A DNA stretch of 64,000 nucleotides from an uncultured Paraprevotella sp. (GCA_944321525.1 CALULQ010000003.1:1-64000); one strand, 5' to 3'; shown: positions 8,047 to 17,525, numbered from the stretch's first letter. Numbers and translations: made by a program. Notes: a model not told the origin generated them from the sequence alone.

Positions 8047-8118
8047 ACGTCGATAAGCGTCTTGATGATTACTGTCCAAGGCATGATGCTGTCGGTTTCC
8101 GGGCAAGATCATGTCCAG
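8047..8118 (+). pseudogene. DUF2442-type gene fragment
   Basis: Translated, 8047-8118 reads ..SVLMITVQGMMLSVSGQD.. and matches the protein encoded at 29265-29708, which has VLMIDAQGMMLSVLGQD. DNA similarity is also plain (GGCATGATGCTGTC against GGTATGATGCTGTC). No start codon, no continuation and a changed downstream sequence make this a broken remnant. The rest of 7927-8295 holds no intact gene. Confidence 0.6.
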
Positions 8119-8131
8119 GCTTTGACACTCT

Positions 8132-8245
8132 TTCCGGTTGTTTTTCTCCATTCTGCACACGCTGGACGACTATTCGGATATTGACCGGGGAGCGTTTGGC
8201 AAGGAGAAGGCGGCTCATTGGATGGCGCGGTACAAGATGCTTTGA
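8132..8245 (+). pseudogene. Orphan C-terminal coding remnant
   Basis: An open stretch of 37 codons ends ..GAFGKEKAAHWMARYKML then TGA. The composition (LDDYSDIDRG before that) looks like a genuine protein end, but there is no start or upstream domain. I do not recognise the family. It directly follows the DUF2442 fragment, suggesting a deletion that joined pieces of two genes. Confidence 0.35.
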
Positions 8246-8295
8246 TTTCGTTGACCGAGGCCGTCCGTGCCTTCAGAAACGCACGATGGAGAAAG

Positions 8296-9051
8296 TCACT
8301 TGTTGGCTTCCTTCACCTTGCGGAAGAGGTCGGATGCGAAGATGAAGCTGTTGAGGCGTTCGTTGGTGGAGGTCATGATTTGGTCTTTCGTGCCTTGCCA
8401 TTCCTTGCATCCTTCATATATATATAGGATGTTCTCGCCGATGCCCATCACGGAGTTCATGTCGTGGGTGTTGATGATGGTGGTCATGTTGAACTCCACG
8501 GTGATGTCGTGGATGAGGTCGTCGATGACGAGCGAGGTCTTAGGGTCGAGCCCAGAGTTGGGCTCGTCGCAGAAGAGGTATTTGGGGTTCAGGGCTATGG
8601 CTCGCGCGATGGCCACGCGCTTCTGCATGCCGCCGCTGATTTCGTCGGGGAACTTGGCCTGTGCCTCGAGCAGGTTGACGCGGTCGAGGCAGAACTGCGC
8701 CCGTTTGACGCGGTCGGCATAATTGTCGCGCGAGAACATGTCGAGGGGGAACATGACGTTTTCCAGCACGGTCATGGAGTCGAAGAGGGCCGCGCTCTGA
8801 AATATCATGCCCATTTCGCGGCGGAGCATTTTCCATTCCTGCTTGTTCATGGCCACCAGGTCGCGGCCGTCGTAGAGCACTTCGCCGCTGGTGGGGCGGA
8901 ACAGGCCCACGATGCATTTCATCAGCACGGTCTTTCCCGACCCGCTTTGCCCGATAATCAGGTTGGTCTTCCCGTTTTCGAACAGGCAGTTGATGTCTTT
9001 CAGTACTTCTTTGTCCTCGAAAGACTTATAGAGCGATTTTACTTCTATCAT
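8296..9051 (-). CDS. ABC transporter ATPase, MlaF-like
   Basis: ATP-binding subunit of a lipid (Mla-type) ABC transporter, cytoplasmic face of the inner membrane, 251 residues. Walker A is GQSGSGKT, signature ISGGMQKRVAIARA, Walker B YLFCDEPNSGLDP and the switch His is in NTHDMNSV; DEPNSGLDP and the GGMQKR signature are typical of the MlaF group. The permease gene immediately upstream overlaps its start by one base. The MCE-domain substrate protein (MlaD) that usually follows is not here. The start is the ATG overlapping the permease stop, not the longer open frame inside the permease. Confidence 0.9.
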   Translation of the reverse strand: MIEVKSLYKSFEDKEVLKDINCLFENGKTNLIIGQSGSGKTVLMKCIVGLFRPTSGEVLYDGRDLVAMNKQEWKMLRREMGMIFQSAALFDSMTVLENVMFPLDMFSRDNYADRVKRAQFCLDRVNLLEAQAKFPDEISGGMQKRVAIARAIALNPKYLFCDEPNSGLDPKTSLVIDDLIHDITVEFNMTTIINTHDMNSVMGIGENILYIYEGCKEWQGTKDQIMTSTNERLNSFIFASDLFRKVKEANK

Positions 9052-9797
9052 CAGGATAATAATTGAGTGAGTAAGACATCGGAGAAGAGGATGAGCACGC
9101 TGCTGCTCACCACGGAGTTGGTGCTGGCCTTGCCGACCTCCACGGAGCCGCCTTCCACGGTATAGCCATAGAAGGCCGACACGCTGGTGATGACGAAGGC
9201 GAAGAAGACCGACTTGATGAAGCCCATCCACACGTACCATTCGTTGAACTCGTGCTGCAGGCCGAGGGTGAGGTCTTCCACCGTGATGATGTGTCCCACC
9301 ACGGCTGTGGCATACGCTCCTGCGAATCCGGAGAAGATGCTGAAGCACACAAGGATGGGCATCATGGTCATCATGCCGAGCACCTTGGGTAGGATGAGGT
9401 AGTTGGCCGAGTTCACGCCCATGATTTCGAGCGCGTCGATTTGTTGCGTCACGCGCATGGTGCCTATTTCCGAGGCGATGTTGGAACCTACCTTTCCGGC
9501 CAGGATGAGGCACATGATGGAGGAGGAGAACTCCAGGAGCATGATTTCGCGGGTGGTGTACCCGGTGACGAACTTGGGCATCCACGGGCTTTCGATGTTG
9601 AGCTTGATTTGGATGCAGATCACCGCTCCTATGAAGAATGAAATCAGGAGCACGATGCCGATGGAGTCCACTCCTTGCTGGCTCATCTCCTTGATGTATT
9701 GCTTGAAAAACATGCGCATCCGCTCCGGGCGCGAAAAAGTGCGCCGCATGAGCATCAGGTAGCGGCCGAATGTGGCCACGCTTTTGTCGAGTAACAT
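9051..9797 (-). CDS. ABC transporter permease, MlaE-like
   Basis: A 248-residue inner-membrane permease of the MlaE family, which moves phospholipids between inner and outer membranes. Family marks include the long hydrophobic helices around GIVLLISFFIGAVICIQ, the conserved loop SEIGTMRVTQQIDALEIMGV and the C-terminal SSSVLILFSDVLLTQLL. It is the first gene of a two-gene minus-strand unit with the ATPase. A -7-like box (TAATTTTG on the minus strand, 9821-9828) precedes it, divergent from lptB. Confidence 0.92.
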   Translation of the reverse strand: MLLDKSVATFGRYLMLMRRTFSRPERMRMFFKQYIKEMSQQGVDSIGIVLLISFFIGAVICIQIKLNIESPWMPKFVTGYTTREIMLLEFSSSIMCLILAGKVGSNIASEIGTMRVTQQIDALEIMGVNSANYLILPKVLGMMTMMPILVCFSIFSGFAGAYATAVVGHIITVEDLTLGLQHEFNEWYVWMGFIKSVFFAFVITSVSAFYGYTVEGGSVEVGKASTNSVVSSSVLILFSDVLLTQLLS

Positions 9798-9902
9798 ATT
9801 CCGTCCTTTATTATTTCATACAAAATTAATGAAAATCCCCTAAAAAACGGGCGCTGGGTGGAAATACTTTCCCCGTCGGGGTGTTTTTTAATACAATTTG
9901 CG

Positions 9903-9910
9903 TATTTTTG
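9903..9910 (+). promoter_or_regulatory. -7 box of lptB
   Basis: TATTTTTG fits TAnnTTTG exactly, about 20 bases before the start codon. No good -33 element is seen. It lies back to back with the mlaE-like promoter. Confidence 0.5.
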
Positions 9911-9929
9911 TGCGCAAAATTAAAGTTCT

Positions 9930-10739
9930 ATGTCAGAAGCTCTTTCGCAAGACGGCCAGAATGAAGGTTTGGTGCTCCGCACGGAGGGCCTTGTGAAGAC
10001 GTACGGGAAGCGTACGGTGGTGAACCATGTGTCCTATGATGTCAAGCAGGGCGAGATCGTGGGGCTGCTCGGCCCGAACGGGGCCGGGAAGACCACGTCG
10101 TTCTACATGACCACGGGCTTGGTGGTGCCCAACGAAGGGCGCATCTTCATCGGCGATTTGGAGATTACGAAGTTTCCGGTGTACAAGCGTGCCCGCAACG
10201 GTATCGGCTACCTGGCCCAGGAAGCCTCGGTGTTCCGCAAGATGACGGTGGAGGACAACATCGCCTCCGTGCTGGAGATGACCGGCAAGCCGGTGGAATA
10301 CCAGAAGGAGAAGCTCGAAAGCCTCATTTCGGAATTCAGCCTTCAGAAGGTGCGCAAAAACTTGGGCGACAGACTTTCGGGCGGCGAGCGGCGGCGTACG
10401 GAAATAGCCCGCTGCCTGGCCATCGACCCGAAGTTCATCATGCTCGACGAGCCTTTCGCCGGCGTGGACCCCATCGCGGTGGAAGACATACAATATATCG
10501 TGTGGAAACTGAAGAAACGCAACATCGGCGTGCTCATCACGGACCACAACGTGGAAGAAACGCTGTGCATCACCGACCGGGCCTACCTGCTCTTCGAGGG
10601 GCAGATACTCTTCCAGGGCACGCCCCAGGAACTTTCGCAGAACGAGGTGGTCCGCGCCAAATACTTGACGAACAGTTTCGTGCTGCGAATGAAGGATTTC
10701 CAAAAGATAGACCAAGAAAAAAGTACGCAAGGTTTTTGA
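9930..10739 (+). CDS. lptB: LPS export ABC transporter ATPase LptB
   Basis: Powers extraction of lipopolysaccharide from the inner membrane with LptFG. The 269-residue protein has Walker A GPNGAGKTT, the LptB-like signature LSGGERRRTEIARCLA, Walker B FIMLDEPFAGVDPI and switch His in ITDHNVEETL. PFAGVDPIAVEDIQ is characteristic of LptB. A C-terminal extension of about 25 residues past the core (VLRMKDFQKIDQ) is common in Bacteroidetes. lptFG are not adjacent. Confidence 0.95.
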   Translation: MSEALSQDGQNEGLVLRTEGLVKTYGKRTVVNHVSYDVKQGEIVGLLGPNGAGKTTSFYMTTGLVVPNEGRIFIGDLEITKFPVYKRARNGIGYLAQEASVFRKMTVEDNIASVLEMTGKPVEYQKEKLESLISEFSLQKVRKNLGDRLSGGERRRTEIARCLAIDPKFIMLDEPFAGVDPIAVEDIQYIVWKLKKRNIGVLITDHNVEETLCITDRAYLLFEGQILFQGTPQELSQNEVVRAKYLTNSFVLRMKDFQKIDQEKSTQGF

Positions 10740-10766
10740 TTTATTAAAAGATAAGAGCTATCTTTG
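10735..10766 (+). promoter_or_regulatory. Promoter of tig
   Basis: TTTG at 10735-10738 and TATCTTTG at 10759-10766 with a 20-bp spacer. The -33 element overlaps the lptB stop codon, so tig has its own promoter despite the short gap. Confidence 0.8.
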
Positions 10767-10844
10767 CAAGCCCATAATAAATGCACGGCAACCGGATATA
10801 AAGGCAGAATGATCATTAAATTCATATAATAATTAGACTTCAAG

Positions 10845-12200
10845 ATGAATATTTCATTAGAGAACATCGACAAGGTGAGCGCGGTGCTCACCATTAAAAT
10901 GGAAAAGGCAGACTACGCCGAGCGGGTGGAGAAAGCCTTGAAGGACTACCGCAGGAAAGCGAGCCTGCCCGGCTTCCGTCCGGGACAAGTGCCCATGGCA
11001 CTGTTGAAAAAGCGCTTCGGCAAGGAAATCACGGCCGAAGAAGTGAACAAACTGCTGGGCGAGAAACTGTATGCTTATATCAAGGACAACAAGCTGAACA
11101 TCTTGGGCGAGCCGTTGCCGAGCGAAGGACGCCAGCAAAACATTGATTTCGACACGATGGAAGAGTTCTCGTTCGCTTTCGACATCGCCTTGGCACCGGA
11201 ATTCAAGGCGGAACTGGGCGCGGAAGACACGGTGGACTATTATGACATACAGGTGGACGACAAGATGGTCGACAACCAGGTGAAGATGTTCGCACAGCGT
11301 GGCGGAAGCTATGAGACCGTGGACAGCTATGAACCGAAGGACATGGTGAAGGGTCTCTTGGCCGAGCTCGACGAGAACGGTAACACCAAAGAAGGCGGCA
11401 TACAGGTGGAGAACGCCGTGCTGCTGCCCGAATACATGAAGGATGACGAGCAGAAGGCCATCTTCAACGGCTGCAAGGTGAACGACGTGGTGGTGTTCAA
11501 CCCCAACAAGGCATACGGCGGTCACGATGTGGAGATAGCCGCACTGCTGAAGATCAAGAAGGAAGATGCGCCTGCCATGACCTCGGACTTCAGCTACCAG
11601 GTGCAGGAAATCACCCGTTTCAAGGACGCTGAGCTGAATCAGGAACTGTTCGACAACGTGTTCGGCAAGGATGAGGTGAAGAGCGAAGAGGAGTTCCGCA
11701 ACAAAATCAAGGGCATCATGGCTGAACAGTTTGCTGATGACAGCAACTTCAAGTTCTTCCTCGACGTGCGCACCTATCTGATGAACAAGGTGGGCAAGCT
11801 GGAATTTCCCGATGCCTTCCTGAAGCGCTTCCTGCGCGTGAGCAGCGCCAGCCGGGGCGAGAAGTTCGTGGAGGAAGACTACGACAAGAACATCGAGGGC
11901 CTGACGTGGCAGTTGATTCAGGACCAGCTGGTGAAGGCTTATGACATCAAGGTGGAACGCGAAGACTTGGTGAAAACGGCCAAGAACCTCATCCGGATTC
12001 AGTTCGCACAATACGGCATGATTAACCTGCCGGAGGAACTGCTGAACAACTACGCCGACGATATGCTGAAGAAGGAGAAGGACGTGGAATCGTTGTTCAA
12101 CCGCAGCGTGGAAAACAAACTGGCCGCTGCATTGAAGGACGTGGTGACGCTGAACCGGAAGGAAATCAGCGTGGAAGACTTCAACAAGATGTTTGCTTGA
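10845..12200 (+). CDS. tig: Trigger factor-like chaperone
   Basis: Ribosome-bound chaperone and peptidyl-prolyl isomerase, 451 residues. The N-terminal ribosome-binding domain is recognisable around YRRKASLPGFRPGQVPMAL (the GFRxGxxP signature). The middle domain is divergent from the FKBP-type domain of E. coli, as is usual in Bacteroidetes, and the C-terminal helical arm (about residues 270-440) is intact. It sits before clpP and clpX, the classic tig-clpP-clpX order. A leader of about 70 bases lies between promoter and start. Confidence 0.93.
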   Translation: MNISLENIDKVSAVLTIKMEKADYAERVEKALKDYRRKASLPGFRPGQVPMALLKKRFGKEITAEEVNKLLGEKLYAYIKDNKLNILGEPLPSEGRQQNIDFDTMEEFSFAFDIALAPEFKAELGAEDTVDYYDIQVDDKMVDNQVKMFAQRGGSYETVDSYEPKDMVKGLLAELDENGNTKEGGIQVENAVLLPEYMKDDEQKAIFNGCKVNDVVVFNPNKAYGGHDVEIAALLKIKKEDAPAMTSDFSYQVQEITRFKDAELNQELFDNVFGKDEVKSEEEFRNKIKGIMAEQFADDSNFKFFLDVRTYLMNKVGKLEFPDAFLKRFLRVSSASRGEKFVEEDYDKNIEGLTWQLIQDQLVKAYDIKVEREDLVKTAKNLIRIQFAQYGMINLPEELLNNYADDMLKKEKDVESLFNRSVENKLAAALKDVVTLNRKEISVEDFNKMFA

Positions 12201-12340
12201 TTCGGGTCGAAGCCGGTTCGTTTTTTGTGAAATAAGCGTAAGGAAGGAAACCCCCGGACGTGTCTTTGGCGCATTTTCTCGGAAATGGCGAAGGATAGTT
12301 CTGGAGTTTCCTTTCTTTGCGCATAAATATGAATATGATT

Positions 12341-13009
12341 ATGAACAAAGATTTTAGAAACTATGCAGTGAAGCATCTGGGGCTGGATAGCCGGACCTTG
12401 GACGATGTGGTAAGCGCGCAAAACCAATACCTCAACCCTTATATCTTGGAGGAACGCCAGTTGAATGTCACCCAGATGGACGTGTTCTCCCGCTTGATGA
12501 TGGACCGCATCATCTTCTTGGGCACGCAAATCGATGATTACACGGCCAACACACTGCAGGCGCAGTTGCTCTACTTGGATTCCGTGGATCCCGGTAAGGA
12601 CATTTCCATTTATATCAATTCCCCCGGCGGTTCTGTGTATGCCGGACTGGGCATATACGACACGATGCAGTTCATCAGCAGCCCTGTGGCCACGATCTGC
12701 ACCGGCATGGCCGCTTCCATGGCGGCAGTGCTCTTGGTGGCCGGTACGGAAGGCAAGCGTTCGGCGCTGACCCACAGCCGCGTGATGATACACCAGCCGA
12801 TGGGCGGAGCGCAAGGCCAGGCGTCGGACATCGAAATCACGGCCCGCGAAATCCAGAAACTGAAGAAGGAACTGTATACGATTATTGCCGACCATTCCCA
12901 TACGGATTTCGACAAGGTCTGGGCCGATTCCGACCGCGATTACTGGATGACGGCGCAGGAAGCACAGGAGTATGGAATGATAGACAATGTTTTAACCCGT
13001 AAGAAGTGA
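12341..13009 (+). CDS. clpP: ATP-dependent Clp protease proteolytic subunit
   Basis: Serine peptidase that forms the chamber of the ClpXP protease. The catalytic Ser is in [11 protein letters not shown] and His in [10 protein letters not shown], with the Asp later in the sequence. I start at ATG 12341 ([14 protein letters not shown], 222 residues); in-frame ATGs at 12329 and 12335 are possible, while the TTG start further up overlaps the likely -7 box (TTTCTTTG, 12312-12319). clpX follows after two bases. Confidence 0.95.
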   Translation: MNKDFRNYAVKHLGLDSRTLDDVVSAQNQYLNPYILEERQLNVTQMDVFSRLMMDRIIFLGTQIDDYTANTLQAQLLYLDSVDPGKDISIYINSPGGSVYAGLGIYDTMQFISSPVATICTGMAASMAAVLLVAGTEGKRSALTHSRVMIHQPMGGAQGQASDIEITAREIQKLKKELYTIIADHSHTDFDKVWADSDRDYWMTAQEAQEYGMIDNVLTRKK

Positions 13010-13011
13010 GA

Positions 13012-14241
13012 ATGAAGAGAGTTTGTTCTTTTTGCGGCAGGGGGGAGCGCGAGGTGCCTCTGCTCATTACCGGCCTGAACGGCTTCATCTGCAGCGACTG
13101 CGTGCAACAGGCTTACCGGATTGTGAAAGACTCGTTGCCTGCGGCGAAAGGCGACAAGGAGGATTTGGGTTTCGAACTGGCCGATTTGCCCAAGCCACGC
13201 GACATCAAGGCTTATCTTGACCAATATGTCATAGGCCAGGACGATGCCAAGCGCTATCTGGCCGTGTCGGTCTACAACCACTACAAGCGGTTGGCCCAGG
13301 CCACCACGGACGACGGCGTGGAAATAGAGAAGTCCAATATCATTATGGTGGGCAGTACGGGAACGGGCAAAACCCTGTTGGCACGGACCATCGCCAAGTT
13401 GCTCCACGTGCCGTTCACCATCGTGGATGCCACCGTGTTCACCGAAGCCGGATATGTGGGCGAGGACGTGGAGAGCATCTTGTCGCGCTTGTTGCAGGTG
13501 GCCGACTACGACGTGAAGGCGGCGGAGCGGGGCATCGTGTTCATCGACGAAATCGACAAGATTGCGCGCAAGAGCGACAATCCCTCCATCACGCGAGACG
13601 TGAGCGGCGAGGGGGTGCAGCAGGGCCTGCTGAAACTGCTTGAAGGCTCCGTGGTGAACGTGCCCCCCAAAGGCGGGCGCAAGCATCCCGACCAAGACTA
13701 CATCCATGTGGATACCCGCAACATCCTCTTCATTTGCGGCGGCGCCTTCGACGGGATAGAGCGGAAAATCGCCCAGAGGATGAACACGCACGTGGTGGGG
13801 TATAATTCGGTGCAGAACATGCAGCGCATCGACAAGTCGAACCTGATGAAGTACATTTTGCCGCAAGACCTGAAGTCGTTCGGCTTGATACCGGAAATCA
13901 TCGGCCGGCTCCCGGTGCTGACCTATCTGAACCCGCTCGACCGTGATGCCTTGCGACGCATCCTGACGGAACCGAAGAACTCCATCGTGAAGCAGCAAAT
14001 CAAGCTCTTCGAAATGGACGGCATCAAACTCTCTTTTGACGACGACACGCTGGAATATATCGTGGACAAGGCCGTGGAGTACAAACTCGGGGCCCGTGGG
14101 TTGCGTTCCATCATGGAAACCATCATGATGGATGCCATGTTCGAGATACCGTCGAAAAAGGTGAAAACATTCAAGGTGATGTTGGATTACGCCAAGAAAC
14201 AGCTGGAAAAGGCTAACCTTTCGGGGCTGAAGGGCAATTAG
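13012..14241 (+). CDS. clpX: ATP-dependent Clp protease ATP-binding subunit
   Basis: AAA+ unfoldase that feeds substrates to ClpP, 409 residues. The N-terminal zinc domain is CSFCG with CSDCVQQ; Walker A is GSTGTGKT, Walker B VFIDEIDK and sensor 2 GARGLRS. The pore loop ([10 protein letters not shown]) is present. ATG 13012 gives the standard MKRVCSFCG start; a GTG at 13006 would overlap clpP. Spacing implies one clpP-clpX message. Confidence 0.98.
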   Translation: MKRVCSFCGRGEREVPLLITGLNGFICSDCVQQAYRIVKDSLPAAKGDKEDLGFELADLPKPRDIKAYLDQYVIGQDDAKRYLAVSVYNHYKRLAQATTDDGVEIEKSNIIMVGSTGTGKTLLARTIAKLLHVPFTIVDATVFTEAGYVGEDVESILSRLLQVADYDVKAAERGIVFIDEIDKIARKSDNPSITRDVSGEGVQQGLLKLLEGSVVNVPPKGGRKHPDQDYIHVDTRNILFICGGAFDGIERKIAQRMNTHVVGYNSVQNMQRIDKSNLMKYILPQDLKSFGLIPEIIGRLPVLTYLNPLDRDALRRILTEPKNSIVKQQIKLFEMDGIKLSFDDDTLEYIVDKAVEYKLGARGLRSIMETIMMDAMFEIPSKKVKTFKVMLDYAKKQLEKANLSGLKGN

Positions 14242-14311
14242 ACGAACGGAGAGGCGGACGGAGACGCGAATGTTAATAAATGAAGAAATCCAGAAAATAG
14301 TTGGCCGATAA

Positions 14312-14344
14312 TTTGCAAATATGAGGCATTTGTATATAACTTTG
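14312..14344 (+). promoter_or_regulatory. Promoter of recQ
   Basis: TTTG at 14312-14315 and TAACTTTG at 14337-14344 with a 21-bp spacer. The -7 box is part of a 9-bp perfect inverted repeat (14338-14346 with 14352-14360). Confidence 0.75.
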
Positions 14345-14389
14345 TTAGGACAACAAAGTTTTGCCCCGGTTTGATTTTATTGAAAAACT

Positions 14390-16579
14390 ATGGATATGGA
14401 TGCAACGCTGAATCTGATAGAGCCTCTCAGGCGATATTTTGGCTTCGAGACCTTCAAGGGCGACCAGGAAGCCATCATACGTAATGTGCTGTCGGGCAAC
14501 GACACCTTCGTGTTGATGCCCACAGGCGGCGGGAAGTCGTTATGCTATCAACTGCCGGCGCTGTTGATGGAGGGGACGGCCATCGTCATTTCTCCGTTGA
14601 TTGCCCTGATGAAGAACCAAGTGGACGCCATCAGGGCGGTGTGCGGCGACGACGGTGTGGCGCACTATCTCAACTCGTCCCTGACCAAGGGGGCGATTGA
14701 CATGGTGAAGGGCGACATCCTGCAAGGGAAGACCAAGTTGCTCTACGTGGCTCCGGAGTCGTTGACGAAGGAAGAGAATGTGGATTTTCTCAAAAACGTG
14801 AAAATCTCGTTCTATGCCGTCGACGAGGCGCATTGCATCTCCGAATGGGGGCACGATTTCCGGCCCGAATACCGGAACATCCGTCCCATCATCAACGAAA
14901 TCGGCAACGCCCCGGTCATTGCGCTTACGGCGACCGCCACCGACAAGGTGCGCGGCGATATCAAAAAGAGTTTGGGAATGGTGGATGCGGCCGAATTCAA
15001 AAGCTCGTTCAACCGCCCGAACTTGTATTATGAAGTGCGCAACAAGACAAAGGACGTGGACAAGGACATTGTGAGGTTCATCAAGCAGCGTCCGGGCAAG
15101 AGCGGCATCATTTATGCGCTGAGCCGTAAGAAGGTGGAAGAACTGGCCGAAATCCTTCAGGCGAACGACATCAGCGCGCGGGCCTACCATGCAGGCATGG
15201 ATTCCGTCACGCGCTCGCAGACCCAGGACGATTTCATCATGGAACGTATTGATGTCATCGTGGCCACCATTGCTTTTGGCATGGGCATTGACAAGCCCGA
15301 CGTGCGTTTCGTCATTCATTACGACATCCCCAAGAGCCTGGAAGGCTATTATCAGGAGACGGGGCGTGCCGGCCGCGACGGGGGCGAAGGCTTGTGTGTC
15401 ACTTACTATGCCCACAAAGACCTTCAGAAACTTGAAAAGTTTATGGAAGGGAAGCCCGTGGCGGAGCAAGACATCGGGCGCCAGCTCTTGTCGGAAACCG
15501 CGGCCTATGCGGAGTCGTCCGTTTGCCGCCGTAAGTTCTTGTTGCATTACTTCGGTGAAGAATATCATGAGGAAAATTGTGGAAATTGTGACAACTGTTT
15601 ACATCCGAAAAAGAAAGTGGAAGCGAAAGAGGAATTGAAGGAACTGCTTAGCGTTGTGCAGGCAGTAAAGGAAAACTTTAAGGTTGATTATGTCATAGAT
15701 GTGCTCGTGGGAAAGGAGACCGACGAGGTCGTGGCCCACAAGCATGCCGATTTGGATTGTTTTGGTTGCGGCGACGAGCATGAACCGAGGTTCTGGAATG
15801 CCGTCGTGCGGCAAGCCTTGATTGCAGGATACTTGGAAAAAGAGATAGAGAATTACGGCGTGTTGAAACTCACGGCCAAGGGGCGCAAGTTCCTGAAAAA
15901 GACCGAGTCGTTCATGGTGTCGGAAGACAATGAGTTCGATGAGGACGAGGAGGAAGTTGTAGCCCGTGCCGGGGGAGGAACGGGGGCGACAGACCCTGCG
16001 CTTTTCAACGCATTGCTGGATTTGCGGAAGAAAATGTCGAAAAAACTTGATGTGCCGCCTTACGTTATCTTCCAAGACCCTTCGCTTGAGGCCATGGCTA
16101 CGATGTATCCCGTTAATTTGGAGGAGTTGCAAAACATTCCGGGCGTGGGGGCTGGGAAAGCCAAACGCTATGGCAAGGAGTTCTGCGACTTGATACGTCA
16201 GCACTGCGAAGACTACGAGATTGAGCGCCCCGAGGATTTGAGGGTGCGCACGGTGGCCAACAGGTCGAAGCTGAAGGTCAGCATCATCCAGAGCATTGAC
16301 CGCAAGGTGGCATTGGATGACATCGCTTCGGCGAAAGGTATTGATTTTAACGAACTGTTGGACGAAATAGAGTCTATCGTCTATTCGGGCACCAAACTGA
16401 ACATTGATTATTTCTTGGAAGAGGCCATGGATGAAGATCATCTGCTTGACATCTATGATTATTTCAAGGAGTCGGAGACCGACAAGTTGTCGGTGGCCAT
16501 GGATGAATTGGGCGACGATTACACGGAAGAGGAGGTGCGTTTGGTGCGCATTAAGTTCTTGTCCGAAATGGCCAACTGA
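14390..16579 (+). CDS. recQ: ATP-dependent DNA helicase RecQ
   Basis: 3'-5' DNA helicase of recombination and replication repair, 729 residues. Visible are Walker A MPTGGGKSLCYQ, the DEAH box VDEAHCISEWGHDFRPEY, the RecQ zinc cluster (CRRKFLLHYF.. NCGNCDNC) at about residue 380-405, a winged-helix region and an HRDC domain around residues 535-610 (FNALLDLRKKMSKK.. LQNIPGVG). About 115 residues follow the HRDC domain, making it longer than E. coli RecQ (about 610) but usual for Bacteroidetes. It is a single-gene unit with its own promoter and terminator. Confidence 0.96.
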   Translation: MDMDATLNLIEPLRRYFGFETFKGDQEAIIRNVLSGNDTFVLMPTGGGKSLCYQLPALLMEGTAIVISPLIALMKNQVDAIRAVCGDDGVAHYLNSSLTKGAIDMVKGDILQGKTKLLYVAPESLTKEENVDFLKNVKISFYAVDEAHCISEWGHDFRPEYRNIRPIINEIGNAPVIALTATATDKVRGDIKKSLGMVDAAEFKSSFNRPNLYYEVRNKTKDVDKDIVRFIKQRPGKSGIIYALSRKKVEELAEILQANDISARAYHAGMDSVTRSQTQDDFIMERIDVIVATIAFGMGIDKPDVRFVIHYDIPKSLEGYYQETGRAGRDGGEGLCVTYYAHKDLQKLEKFMEGKPVAEQDIGRQLLSETAAYAESSVCRRKFLLHYFGEEYHEENCGNCDNCLHPKKKVEAKEELKELLSVVQAVKENFKVDYVIDVLVGKETDEVVAHKHADLDCFGCGDEHEPRFWNAVVRQALIAGYLEKEIENYGVLKLTAKGRKFLKKTESFMVSEDNEFDEDEEEVVARAGGGTGATDPALFNALLDLRKKMSKKLDVPPYVIFQDPSLEAMATMYPVNLEELQNIPGVGAGKAKRYGKEFCDLIRQHCEDYEIERPEDLRVRTVANRSKLKVSIIQSIDRKVALDDIASAKGIDFNELLDEIESIVYSGTKLNIDYFLEEAMDEDHLLDIYDYFKESETDKLSVAMDELGDDYTEEEVRLVRIKFLSEMAN

Positions 16580-16696
16580 GTCTGTTCTTTCCAACTTGTG
16601 TCGCGGACGCAGCGCAGGGACGACGTTCCGGTAGCCCGAAAAAGGATGCCGTTGCGGTCCGCAGGGTTGAATTTTTATGTAAGGCTTACGATAAAA

Positions 16697-16740
16697 AGCA
16701 CCGTACCATGTTCTTTGCATGGTACGGTGCCTTTTATTTA
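16697..16740 (+). terminator. Terminator after recQ
   Basis: A perfect 13-bp stem (16698-16710 with 16718-16730) with a 7-nt loop is followed by CTTTTATTT. Confidence 0.9.
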
Positions 16741-16750
16741 TGTCGGCGGG

Positions 16751-16758
16751 CATTTGCC
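16751..16758 (+). repeat. Left 8-bp target duplication of element copy 1
   Basis: CATTTGCC occurs here directly outside the left end and again at 17526-17533 directly outside the right end of the element. Confidence 0.85.
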
Positions 16759-17525
16759 AGCTCAGTAGAAATCCAGTGGGGGAACCGGCTACAACGCCCG
16801 TGTCGGATTGTCACCCAAGCACGGAATTTCCTGCCAGAAAGGAAGGCTTTCCTTCCGCTTCCGTGTTTCAATGACAGGGCGGACCGCCGAAAATAGGTGC
16901 CGGACTGTTAAAACGCGGGTGGAGAAACTGTTTGTATGGAGCATTTCTCCGTCCCGGCGGTCGTTTTTTCGCAGTAAAAGCAGAATCGCTTTCCGCAAGG
17001 AAATGAACTGCCTTCCGCAAAGACGAAACTTTTTTGCCGCAAGGCAGTTCCTGCGGGTGCAGAAAGAGGGGAAAAACGGGGCTTCGGAAGGCTTTTTCCG
17101 CTCTGGATGGAGTCCGCCCGCGTGCAACCCCCGTTTGTCCTTTTGCCAGCCATTCCCCTTGCGGGGCTGACGCGAGGGGAGGGCTCCGGCCGCACGGCGT
17201 TCCGTGGCGGGCGGCAAAATGTCGCAAGAACCGGCTTCCGGCTTTCATCCTGCATTTCTCTGGGCGCGTGAGGTTCGCGCATTTCCGTTCTGTTTCCGTC
17301 CCGCGCCCGTTTGCGCGGTTCTTGCAGGGGCTGTCTTGACGTTTTGATAAAATGTCATAGGGGGGACTTATTGCTGTCCGCCGGCCTTTTGGCGCCTTCG
17401 CGATGGAGGCGACTGGAGGCGGCCGGCGCCATCGAAACAGGCAAGGGAGTTCCCGAGGGCCATCTTTCTTCCTTTCCTGGAATCGCTGGAACATACGGCT
17501 GTCTCCATTGGATTTCTACTGAGCC
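16759..17525 (+). mobile_element. Non-autonomous inverted-repeat element, copy 1 (767 bp)
   Basis: Ends are inverted repeats: the left end (GCTCAGTAGAAATCC from 16760) matches the reverse complement of the right end (GGATTTCTACTGAGCC to 17525) over about 22 bp with few mismatches. An 8-bp direct duplication flanks it. There is no transposase gene; open frames on both strands exist because stops are rare in this GC-rich sequence, and none has a recognisable domain. An internal inverted repeat lies at about 17003-17052. Elements of the ISL3 and IS1595 families make 8-bp duplications and begin with GG, so a mobilising transposase of such a type elsewhere in the genome is plausible but unproven. 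Confidence 0.85.

Noticed and set aside
8296..9585. Fused 429-codon reading of the ABC ATPase gene
   Set aside because: The upstream part is an out-of-frame reading of the mlaE-like gene; the ATPase begins at ATG 9051.
16868..17494. Reverse-strand ORFs of up to 208 codons in the inverted-repeat element
   Set aside because: Several frames are open at once because stops are rare in this GC-rich sequence; no domain or conserved start.
16759..17525. Group II intron or retron as explanation of the repeated element
   Set aside because: No reverse transcriptase, and exact inverted ends with 8-bp direct duplications indicate DNA transposition.
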